Assembly: GCA_947484535.1 (NCBI GenBank)
Contig: CANKPO010000087.1
Span: 1 to 6,097, forward strand
Source: Caulobacteraceae bacterium
Lineage (GTDB): Bacteria; Pseudomonadota; Alphaproteobacteria; Caulobacterales; Caulobacteraceae
Length of the DNA stretch: 6,097 nucleotides
Direction of reading: 5' to 3'
The position numbers were made by a program, and so were the translations under genes. The notes under the pieces were generated by a model that was not told the origin of the DNA, did no database searches, and worked only from the letters and a program-made list of their open reading frames with translations. This document shows positions 1 to 6,014 of this stretch, one piece after another. Position 1 is the stretch's first letter. Each line of letters starts with the position of its first letter.

Positions 1-1554
1 CCGATCGCCCAGCGCCTGCTGAAACTTCCCCGCCCGATCCTCATCGGCCTTGCGGTTGTCGGTAGCCTACTGCTGCTGATGGGCGGCTGTCAGTTGCTCA
101 AGCCCAAGCCAAAGGTTGACCCTTACCGGTTCGCCGCCATCGAGCGAGGCGATGTGACCAAGACGGTCTCGGCGTCGGGCAATGTTCAAGCCCTCGTCAC
201 GGTCCAGGTCGGCTCACAGCTGTCGGGTCTGGTGTCGCAGGTTCTGGTCGACTTCAATAGTCCGGTCTCCAAGGGCGACGTCCTCGCCGTCATTGATGCC
301 AAGACCTATGCCAGCCGGGTCAATCAAGGCACGGCAGACCTTGGGGCTGTGACCGCCGCTCTGGCCCAACAGCGCGCGGCCCTTGAACAGGCCAAGGCCC
401 AGAACGAGGTCGATCAGGCCGCTTTTCGCCGTGTTAAATCCCTCTCCGAGCAAGGCTTTGCCTCTGGACAGGCGCTGGATCAAGCGACCGCTGCGGTCAA
501 GCGCTCCGAGGCTGGCGTGGCGCTTGCCCGGGCTCAGATCGCCGCCCAAAGCGCGCGGGTCGAACAGTCCAAGGCCGGTCTTGAGGCCAGCCGATATGAT
601 CTAGGCCGCACACAGATCCTCTCGCCCATCGACGGGGTGGTCGTAGACCGCAAGATTGATCCCGGCCAGACCGTCGCGGCCAGCTTCCAAGCCCCGGTGC
701 TGTTCCAGATCGCGCAGGACCTTTCCAAGCTGCAGGTCAAGATCATGGTCGATGAGGCCGACATCGGACAGATCCGCGAGGGCCAGACGGTAAAGTTCAC
801 GGTTGATGCCTATCCCGATGAAACCTTCCAGGGCGCGGTCACGCAGGTGCGCAAGCAGCCTGAAACCCAGCAAAATGTTGTCGCCTATGCTGTGATTGCT
901 CAGGCTGAAAACAAGGGTGGACGCCTCCTGCCCGGCATGACCGCCAATGCCGATGTGGTGATTGATGAACGTCCCAACGTCTTGAAGGTGCCCGCTGCGG
1001 CCCTGCGCTTTAAGCCTGCCGACATGCAGAGCCCGACGGTTGTTAGCGGTCCTCCCGGAGGCGGCGGTGGTGGTGGTCGGCCTCCAGCGGCGAGCAACGC
1101 AGGCGCACGAAACGGCGGCGGGCGACTGCTTGAGCAACTGGACCTAACCCGTGATCAGCAAGCCAAGGCCAAGCCGATCTTCGAAGAGATGCGCACCAAG
1201 ATGCAGGCCGCAGGTCAAGATCCCAAGGCCCGTCGCGCGGCTCGCGATGAGGCCTTCGCTAAGCTCACCCCCCTGCTCAAGCCCGAGCAACGCGCCCGCC
1301 TAACCGCTCTTCAAGGCCAGTTCGGTGGTCGCGGTGGCCCTCAAGGCGGAAAGACCCCCGGAGTGGTCTGGATCCTCAAGGATAAGAAACCTTGGCCCGT
1401 GTCCGTACGCGTCGGGGCCTCAGACGGCTCATTCAGTGAGATCGAAGGCGAGATCAAGCCGGGCGATCAGGTGATCATTGGCGGCGGACCCAAGCCCTTG
1501 CCAACCATGAGATCGCCCTTAGGCGGCGGGTCCTCCTCACGTCCGCGCACCTAG
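1..1554 (+). CDS. macA: MacA-like periplasmic adaptor (HlyD/RND-type membrane fusion protein) with an inserted helical domain; 5' end outside window
   Basis: Adaptor subunit linking an inner-membrane MacB-type ABC transporter to a TolC-like outer-membrane channel. The frame is open to the left edge. Codons 1-26 encode a basic stretch and a hydrophobic segment, so the true start lies upstream; starting at the ATG at 79 would cut the membrane anchor. Numbering from that Met: lipoyl half-motifs at about 42-72 and 177-199, alpha-helical hairpin at about 77-173, beta-barrel at about 205-295, membrane-proximal domain at about 296-313 plus 427-470. The hairpin tip carries the RLS pattern (R118, L122, S129) known from TolC-docking adaptors such as AcrA. 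Residues 314-426 are an extra Gly-rich and helical insert (listed separately). The C-terminal tail is rich in Gly, Ser and Pro. The ATPase gene starts 10 bp downstream, so the two are co-transcribed. Substrate cannot be read from sequence; macrolide export is only the E. coli precedent. Confidence 0.9.
   Translation, partial: PIAQRLLKLPRPILIGLAVVGSLLLLMGGCQLLKPKPKVDPYRFAAIERGDVTKTVSASGNVQALVTVQVGSQLSGLVSQVLVDFNSPVSKGDVLAVIDAKTYASRVNQGTADLGAVTAALAQQRAALEQAKAQNEVDQAAFRRVKSLSEQGFASGQALDQATAAVKRSEAGVALARAQIAAQSARVEQSKAGLEASRYDLGRTQILSPIDGVVVDRKIDPGQTVAASFQAPVLFQIAQDLSKLQVKIMVDEADIGQIREGQTVKFTVDAYPDETFQGAVTQVRKQPETQQNVVAYAVIAQAENKGGRLLPGMTANADVVIDERPNVLKVPAAALRFKPADMQSPTVVSGPPGGGGGGGRPPAASNAGARNGGGRLLEQLDLTRDQQAKAKPIFEEMRTKMQAAGQDPKARRAARDEAFAKLTPLLKPEQRARLTALQGQFGGRGGPQGGKTPGVVWILKDKKPWPVSVRVGASDGSFSEIEGEIKPGDQVIIGGGPKPLPTMRSPLGGGSSSRPRT
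1126..1320 (+). other. Spy/CpxP-like (LTxxQ) helical segment inserted in the MacA-like adaptor
   Basis: Adaptor residues 350-414 (from the Met at 79) form a charged, Ala/Lys/Arg/Gln-rich and probably helical stretch. It contains LTRDQQ at 356-361 and LKPEQ at 400-404, two copies of the LTxxQ-type signature seen in Spy, CpxP and ZraP-like periplasmic proteins. A seven-Gly run (327-333) and GGG (346-348) precede it; GGRGGPQGG (416-424) follows. On both sides the adaptor fold is normal: VPAAALRFKP before and VVWILKDKKPWPVSVRVG after, which are consecutive strands of the membrane-proximal domain. It is therefore an in-frame domain insertion in a loop, not a frameshift. At about 65 residues it is shorter than full Spy (about 140 mature residues), perhaps one helical hairpin. 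The Spy relation is inferred from motif pattern only. Confidence 0.55.
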
Positions 1555-1564
1555 GCGCTCGGTC

Positions 1565-2245
1565 ATGATCGAGTTTCGAGACCTCAAAAAGACCTATCAG
1601 ATGGGGGATGAGACCGTGGCGGCTCTGGCTGGGGTCTCGCTCAGCTTTCCGCGCGGGTCCTATCTGGCCATTACCGGACCGTCAGGTTCGGGCAAGTCGA
1701 CCCTGATGAACATCCTTGGCGGGCTCGACCGGCCCACCAGCGGCCAATATCTGTTCGAGGACGAGGATGTCAGCCATCTGGATGATGATGGCCTCGCCCA
1801 TTTTCGCAATCAGCGGATCGGCTTTGTCTTTCAGTCGTTCCAGCTCTTGCCCCGCTACAGCGCCCTGCAAAATGTCGAACTGCCGATGGTCTATGCCGGT
1901 ATCGAGGTGAAGGAGCGCCGCGAGCGGGCCGCAGAGATGTTGGCCAAGGTCGGGCTGGCCGACCGCCAACATCACCGCCCGACCCAGATGTCAGGTGGTC
2001 AGCAACAGCGCGTCGCCATCGCCCGGTCCCTCGCCAACAGTCCCGACCTTCTGCTGGCGGACGAGCCCACCGGCGCGCTCGACAGTTCAACGGGCAAGGA
2101 TGTCATGGCCCTGTTCGAGCAACTGAACAGCGAAGGTCTGACCGTCATCTTGGTCACCCACGATGCCAATGTCGCCGCAAGGGCCCGCCGCCGGGTCGGC
2201 TTTCGCGACGGCCTGATCGTCAGCGACGAAGGGGCTAGGTCATGA
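1565..2245 (+). CDS. macB: MacB/LolD-type ABC transporter ATP-binding subunit
   Basis: Cytoplasmic nucleotide-binding subunit that powers the MacB-type permease encoded next to it. All ABC ATPase motifs are intact in 226 residues: Walker A GPSGSGKST at 38-46, Q-loop Gln90, signature MSGGQ at 142-146, Walker B LLLADEP at 162-168 (catalytic Glu167), D-loop ALDS at 171-174 and H-loop His199. Size and sequence fit the MacB/LolD/FtsE subfamily (about 220-235 residues). The ATG at 1565 gives the usual family N-terminus (MIEFRDLKKTY) and sits 10 bp after the adaptor stop; no clear Shine-Dalgarno is visible, so translation may depend on coupling. The end overlaps the permease start by 4 bp (ATGA). 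LolD is an alternative by sequence alone, but the adaptor and the MacB-type permease partner favour MacB. E. coli MacB carries this domain fused to the permease; here it is a separate protein. Confidence 0.92.
   Translation: MIEFRDLKKTYQMGDETVAALAGVSLSFPRGSYLAITGPSGSGKSTLMNILGGLDRPTSGQYLFEDEDVSHLDDDGLAHFRNQRIGFVFQSFQLLPRYSALQNVELPMVYAGIEVKERRERAAEMLAKVGLADRQHHRPTQMSGGQQQRVAIARSLANSPDLLLADEPTGALDSSTGKDVMALFEQLNSEGLTVILVTHDANVAARARRRVGFRDGLIVSDEGARS
2228..2234 (+). promoter_or_regulatory. Shine-Dalgarno-like site for the permease gene
   Basis: GAAGGGG lies 7 bases before the permease ATG at 2242, inside the end of the ATPase gene. It is the clearest purine-rich ribosome site among the starts visible here and supports that start. 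With the ATGA overlap it suggests coupled, roughly equal synthesis of ATPase and permease. Confidence 0.4.
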
Positions 2246-3471
2246 AGTCCAAGGACCTGATCCGCTTTGCCGCCAGCGCCATCGCCGCACACCCGATGCG
2301 CAGCGCCCTCACCTCGCTGGGCGTCGTCATCGGCGTCGCGGCCGTCGTGATGATGACCTCGATTGGTCTGGGTGCGCAGCAGCGGGTGATGAGCGCCATT
2401 TCAGGCCTCGGCTCCAACCTGATCATCGTATCCCCAGCCGCGTCACGCTCAGGCTTTGCCGCTCAGGCCGCAGGATCGGACATCTCCATCACCGGAGCTG
2501 ATGCCGAGGCCATTGCCAAACAGGTCGAGGGAGTCGCCGCCGTCGCGCCCACCGTCCGCGGACAGGCGCAACTGGCCGCCGAAGGCACCAACTGGAACAG
2601 CCGCATCGAAGGGGTCACACCCGACTATCTGGTCGCCAGAGACCTGACCATCGGACAGGGCCGCATGTTCGATGAGCGCGAGGCCCGCCAAGGCCGCACC
2701 GTCGCGGTGATCGGCACCACGGTTGCGCGAGAGCTGTTCGGGGATGCTGATCCTCTGGGCAAGCGCATCCGCGTCGGCTCCTCGCCCTTTCAGGTGGTCG
2801 GGGTCCTGACCTCCAAGGGCCAGAGCGGCTTTGGACAGGATCAGGACGATATTGTTCTGGGTCCCCTGCCCGCCGTCCGCTCTCGCGTTGTGGGCCGCCG
2901 GGTCAAGGGCGACACGGTCCAGACCATCTATATCAAGGCCGCCAGCGAAGATGATCTCAGCCGCGTGCAAGAGGACACCACCACCCTCTTGCGCGAACGT
3001 CACCGCATCCGCGAGGGCGAGGACGACGATTTCCAAGCCCAGAATATGGCCTCGATCCTTCAGGCCTCTCAGGCCGCCACCGCGACCTTCACCATCCTAT
3101 TGGCCGCCGTCGCAGCCGTCTCGCTGGTGGTTGGCGGCGTTGGGATCATGAACATCATGCTGGTCGCCGTGACCGAGCGCACGCGTGAGATTGGCCTTCG
3201 TATGGCGGTCGGGGCCAAGCGTTCGGACATCCTGATTCAGTTTGCGTTGGAGTCCGTGGCCCTATCGCTCGCGGGTGGCATCCTAGGCCTGCTCATCGGC
3301 ATTGGCGGCGCCTTGCTGATTGCGCAGCTTGGATCATGGCCCATGGCGATCCCCTCTTGGGCTGCCCCCCTGTCCTTGGGCTTTTCCATGGCGGTGGGTC
3401 TGGTGTTCGGGGCCTACCCCTCTTGGCAAGCCTCGCGGCTCGATCCCATCGAGGCCCTGCGCCGCGAATAG
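2242..3471 (+). CDS. macB: MacB-type ABC transporter permease (FtsX family)
   Basis: Inner-membrane permease partner of the preceding ATPase. The 409 residues have the four-helix MacB layout: TM1 at about 21-43 (GVVIGVAAVVMM), a large periplasmic domain at about 44-280 (MacB_PCD type, starting GLGSNLIIVSP), then the FtsX domain with TM2 at about 281-308, TM3 at about 333-361 and TM4 at about 372-393. Conserved family blocks are VGGVGIMNIMLVAVTERTRE (297-316), IGLRMAVGAK (317-326) and the C-terminal DPIEALR (401-407). In MacB the periplasmic domain binds the adaptor and couples ATP hydrolysis to pushing substrate into the TolC channel (mechanotransmission), rather than moving it across the inner membrane. 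Length fits a stand-alone permease of the split type. The start codon overlaps the ATPase stop. A LolC/E identity is less likely given the adjacent MacA-like gene. Substrate unknown. Confidence 0.92.
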   Translation: MKSKDLIRFAASAIAAHPMRSALTSLGVVIGVAAVVMMTSIGLGAQQRVMSAISGLGSNLIIVSPAASRSGFAAQAAGSDISITGADAEAIAKQVEGVAAVAPTVRGQAQLAAEGTNWNSRIEGVTPDYLVARDLTIGQGRMFDEREARQGRTVAVIGTTVARELFGDADPLGKRIRVGSSPFQVVGVLTSKGQSGFGQDQDDIVLGPLPAVRSRVVGRRVKGDTVQTIYIKAASEDDLSRVQEDTTTLLRERHRIREGEDDDFQAQNMASILQASQAATATFTILLAAVAAVSLVVGGVGIMNIMLVAVTERTREIGLRMAVGAKRSDILIQFALESVALSLAGGILGLLIGIGGALLIAQLGSWPMAIPSWAAPLSLGFSMAVGLVFGAYPSWQASRLDPIEALRRE

Positions 3472-3478
3472 GGGCCTT
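3451..3478 (+). other. Possible hairpin across the permease stop codon
   Basis: AGGCCC (3452-3457) can pair with GGGCCT (3472-3477), with a G-T pair possible at each end and a 12-base loop holding most of the stop codon. No T-run follows, so it does not look like an intrinsic terminator. It could protect the 3' end of the transporter mRNA or be chance in GC-rich DNA. Confidence 0.2.
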
Positions 3479-3510
3479 AGCGCAAATCAGGTCGCCTAGA
3501 GGCGCGCATG

Positions 3511-3518
3511 CCTATATC
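3511..3518 (+). promoter_or_regulatory. Possible -10 element for rnr, placed for a leaderless transcript
   Basis: CCTATATC matches 7 of 8 positions of the Caulobacter housekeeping -10 consensus as I recall it (GCTANAWC). It ends 8 bases before the rnr ATG, so transcription would begin at or next to that ATG. No Shine-Dalgarno sequence is visible before the start, which fits a leaderless mRNA. No convincing -35 hexamer is found at the expected distance (roughly 3490-3500), so the call is tentative. Confidence 0.35.
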
Positions 3519-3526
3519 CTGATGGC

Positions 3527-5842
3527 ATGAAAAAGCCGCGCATCGCCCGCCACCCCTCTGCTCGCCCCAAGCCACCGCAAGGTCTGCCCGACCGTGAGAC
3601 CCTGCTGAAGTTCCTGCGCGAGGCTGGAGAGGCGGAAAAGGCCGATATGGCCAAGGCCTTTGGCCTGAAGGGTGCTGACCGGCGGGCCCTGCGGATGATG
3701 CTCAAGGACATGGAGGCTGAGGGCCTCTTGGGCAAGCGTGGACGGGGCGGCTTTGCCGAGGCCGGAGCCCTGCCCCCCGTCGGGGTGGCCGATGTGATCG
3801 AGGTCGATACGGACGGCGACCTGTTCGTGCGTCTGGTCAAGGCCGGCGAAGATGCGCCCATCGTGCGCCTCGCCCCCGATCCGGCGGAAAAGGTTGCCGG
3901 TGCCCCGCGTCTGGGCGAGCGGGTTCTGGTGCGCTTTGAGCGGCTGGAAAGCGGCGAGTTCGAAGCCAAGCTGATCAAGAAGCTCGGCCAAAGCGCTCAC
4001 AAGATCCTCGGCGTCGTACGCAAGTCCCTGCGCGGCCCTCGCCAAGAGATTCGCGTCGAGCCGGTTGACCGCCGCTCTAAAGAAAGTCTGGTCCTGTTCG
4101 GGCCTGAGGCCGAGGCCCTCAAGGACGGGGATCTGGTCGTGGCCGAGGTCGGCGAGGCGGCGGGCCGGTTCGGTCCCAAGCGCGGGCGGGTGCTAGAGGT
4201 GGTCGGGCGCGAAGATCAGCCACGAGCGGCCTCCCTGATCGCCATTCACACCCACGGCCTGCCCACCGGCTTTTCCCAAGATGCCGAGGACGCCGCCGAA
4301 GCCGCCGAGGCACCGACGCTGGAGGGCCGCACGGACCTGCGCCACGTGCCGCTGGTCACCATCGATCCCATCGATGCGCGCGACCATGATGACGCCGTCT
4401 ATGCTGAACCGGACGAGGACCCGGCCAATCAAGGCGGCTGGATCGTTTGGGTGGCCATCGCCGATGTCGCCGCCTATGTGCGGCCCGGCACGCCGCTCGA
4501 CCGCGAGGCCCGCGACAAGGGCAACAGCGTCTATTTCCCCGACCGGGTCGAGCCGATGCTGCCCGAACGCCTGTCCAACGGCCTTTGCAGCCTGCGCGAA
4601 GGCGAGAACCGCGCCTGTCTGGCCGTGCGCATGGTCTTCAACCGCTCTGGCGACAAGATCGGCCACAAATTTGTCCGCGGCCTGATGCGCTCTGCCGCCA
4701 AGCTGGCCTATGAGCACGCCCAGTCGGCCATTGACGGCGAGGTCAGCGACGTGACCGGCCCGTTGTTGGAGCCGGTGCTCAAGCCCCTGTGGGCCGCCTA
4801 TGCCTGTGTCGGGCAGGCCCGTGACCGTCGCTCGCCGCTGGATATTGAAAGCTCCGAACGCAAGATCGAGATCAGCCCCGAAGGCGAGGTCCTGTCCATC
4901 CGCCCGCGCGAGCGCCTGACCGCCCACCGCCTGATCGAAGAGTTCATGATCCAGGCCAATGTCTGCGCCGCCGAGACTTTGGAGGCCCCGACCAAGGGCC
5001 AAAAACGCCCGGCCCTGATCTATCGCATCCACGACACGCCCAGTCAGGAAAAGGTCCAGTCTCTGGCTGACTTTCTGGCCACCATCGGCATCAACTGGTC
5101 CAAGGGCGAGGCCCCGCGCACCGACCGGCTCAACCGCCTCCTGATCCAGACCAAGGAAGGCCCGCATGCCGAGATCGTCAATGAGGTCGTCCTGCGCAGT
5201 CAGATGCAGGCCGTCTATTCGCCCGACAATATCGGCCATTTTGGCCTGAACCTGGCCCGATATGCCCACTTTACCTCGCCCATCCGGCGCTATGCCGACC
5301 TGGTGGTCCACCGCGCCCTGATCCGCGCCTTGGGCCTTGGCACCGATGGCTTGACGGACGAAGAGATCGCCCGCCTGCGCGAAACGGCCGAGAGCATCAC
5401 CGCCTCGGAGCGCCGCGCCATGGCCGCCGAGCGCGAGGCCACCGACCGCTATGTCGCCGCCTTCTTGGCCGACCGGGTGGGGGCAGAGTTTGATGGCCGC
5501 ATCACCGGCGTCACCCGCTTTGGCCTGTTTGTGCGTTTGGGCGAGATCGGTGCCGACGGCCTAGCCCCCGTCTCGTCTCTGGGGGATGAATATTTCGTCC
5601 ATGATGACAAGGCCCACTGCCTGATCGGCGAACGCAGCGGCAAGCGCTGGCGCCTCGGCGCACGGGTGCGGGTCAAGCTCTTGGAAGCCACCCCCATCAC
5701 CGGCGGCCTTCTGTTCGAAGTCCTCAGCGACCCCGAACCCGCCCTCCCCGGCGCCCCCCGCCCCCGCCTCGGCATCCGCCACAGACAGGGCCCGAAAGGC
5801 CGGCCCAAGAACATCAAGGCCGGCGGGAAGAGGCGGCGGTAG
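3527..5842 (+). CDS. rnr: Ribonuclease R (RNase II/RNB family 3'-5' exoribonuclease)
   Basis: Processive cytoplasmic 3'-5' exoribonuclease that degrades structured RNA, acting in mRNA decay and in rRNA and tmRNA-linked quality control. Domains in order: winged-helix-like N-terminus (about 22-80), cold-shock/OB domains (about 82-230), RNB catalytic domain (about 268-605), S1 domain (about 652-732) and a basic tail ending KRRR. The catalytic motif TIDPIDARDHDDAV (278-291) keeps the four metal-binding Asp residues (D280, D286, D288, D289). Other RNB blocks are GNSVYFPDRVEPMLPERLSN (332-351), HRLIEEFMIQAN (467-478) and HFTSPIRRY (581-589). At 771 residues it is near the E. coli enzyme (813). An in-frame TAG at 3497-3499 leaves ATG 3527 as the first usable start. 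RNase II is excluded by the N-terminal helical domain and basic tail. The gene is 55 bp from the transporter operon and functionally unrelated. Confidence 0.95.
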   Translation: MKKPRIARHPSARPKPPQGLPDRETLLKFLREAGEAEKADMAKAFGLKGADRRALRMMLKDMEAEGLLGKRGRGGFAEAGALPPVGVADVIEVDTDGDLFVRLVKAGEDAPIVRLAPDPAEKVAGAPRLGERVLVRFERLESGEFEAKLIKKLGQSAHKILGVVRKSLRGPRQEIRVEPVDRRSKESLVLFGPEAEALKDGDLVVAEVGEAAGRFGPKRGRVLEVVGREDQPRAASLIAIHTHGLPTGFSQDAEDAAEAAEAPTLEGRTDLRHVPLVTIDPIDARDHDDAVYAEPDEDPANQGGWIVWVAIADVAAYVRPGTPLDREARDKGNSVYFPDRVEPMLPERLSNGLCSLREGENRACLAVRMVFNRSGDKIGHKFVRGLMRSAAKLAYEHAQSAIDGEVSDVTGPLLEPVLKPLWAAYACVGQARDRRSPLDIESSERKIEISPEGEVLSIRPRERLTAHRLIEEFMIQANVCAAETLEAPTKGQKRPALIYRIHDTPSQEKVQSLADFLATIGINWSKGEAPRTDRLNRLLIQTKEGPHAEIVNEVVLRSQMQAVYSPDNIGHFGLNLARYAHFTSPIRRYADLVVHRALIRALGLGTDGLTDEEIARLRETAESITASERRAMAAEREATDRYVAAFLADRVGAEFDGRITGVTRFGLFVRLGEIGADGLAPVSSLGDEYFVHDDKAHCLIGERSGKRWRLGARVRVKLLEATPITGGLLFEVLSDPEPALPGAPRPRLGIRHRQGPKGRPKNIKAGGKRRR

Positions 5843-5862
5843 GTGAACGCCCCACCCCGCGT

Positions 5863-5880
5863 TCCCCGCGAAGGCGGGGA
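5863..5880. repeat. GC-rich short palindromic repeat
   Basis: TCCCCGC (5863-5869) and GCGGGGA (5874-5880) form a perfect 7-bp stem around GAAG, 20 bases after the rnr stop. With its flanks (CCGCGT before, CCCAGA after) it looks like the dispersed palindrome, recalled from many alphaproteobacterial genomes, that translates as VPREGGDP on one strand and WVPAFAG on the other. No T-run follows it directly, so it is better called a repeat than a terminator, though it may stabilise the rnr mRNA 3' end. Confidence 0.6.
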
Positions 5881-5883
5881 CCC

Positions 5884-5931
5884 AGAAACTTTCTCTCAGG
5901 CGGTAAGCAGCCCGCTGGAGAAATTCTTTTT
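5884..5931 (+). terminator. Candidate Rho-independent terminator of rnr
   Basis: TTTCTC (5890-5895) pairs with GAGAAA (5918-5923), CAG (5897-5899) with CTG (5915-5917), and CGG (5901-5903) with CCG (5912-5914). This is a 12-bp stem with single-base bulges at 5896 and 5900 and an 8-base loop. TTCTTTTT (5924-5931) follows at once. AGAA at 5884-5887 could also pair with the first bases of the T-run. The site begins about 40 bases after the rnr stop and is the best terminator-like structure in the window. Confidence 0.55.
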
Positions 5932-5976
5932 CGGGGCGATGCGGGTGAGATCGGCTGATGTACCCCCCACTCCCAA

Positions 5977-6003
5977 CCCTCTCCCCCTCAAGGGGGGAAA
6001 GGG
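5977..6003. repeat. C-run/G-run hairpin repeat
   Basis: CCCTCTCCCCC (5977-5987) can pair with GGGGGGAAAGGG (5992-6003) around a TCAA loop, with one bulged G and one C-A mismatch. The sequence resembles a widespread intergenic repeat that translates as NPLPLKGG or SPLEGERVG. CTTTATT follows at 6004-6010, so weak terminator activity is possible, but the T-run is poor. Confidence 0.5.
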
Positions 6004-6014
6004 CTTTATTGCGC

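Noticed and set aside
79..81. ATG at 79 as the true start of the adaptor gene
   Set aside because: The same frame is open to the left edge and encodes a basic stretch and most of a hydrophobic anchor typical of adaptors. Starting at 79 would remove it.
601..1137. 178-codon reverse-strand frame inside the adaptor gene
   Set aside because: It is an antisense shadow of a well-supported coding frame, with no family resemblance and no upstream signals.
1021..1356. Frameshift or gene fusion artefact in the adaptor
   Set aside because: The frame is unbroken, the adaptor fold resumes exactly where expected, and the insert has helical periplasmic character, so an in-frame insertion is the better reading.
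2449..3036. 195-codon reverse-strand frame inside the permease gene
   Set aside because: It is a shadow of the periplasmic domain coding sequence. Composition is explained by codon bias on the sense strand.
4193..5311. 372-codon reverse-strand open frame inside rnr
   Set aside because: Long antisense frames are common opposite GC-rich genes. The peptide shows no recognisable motif, and the sense strand encodes the conserved RNB domain.
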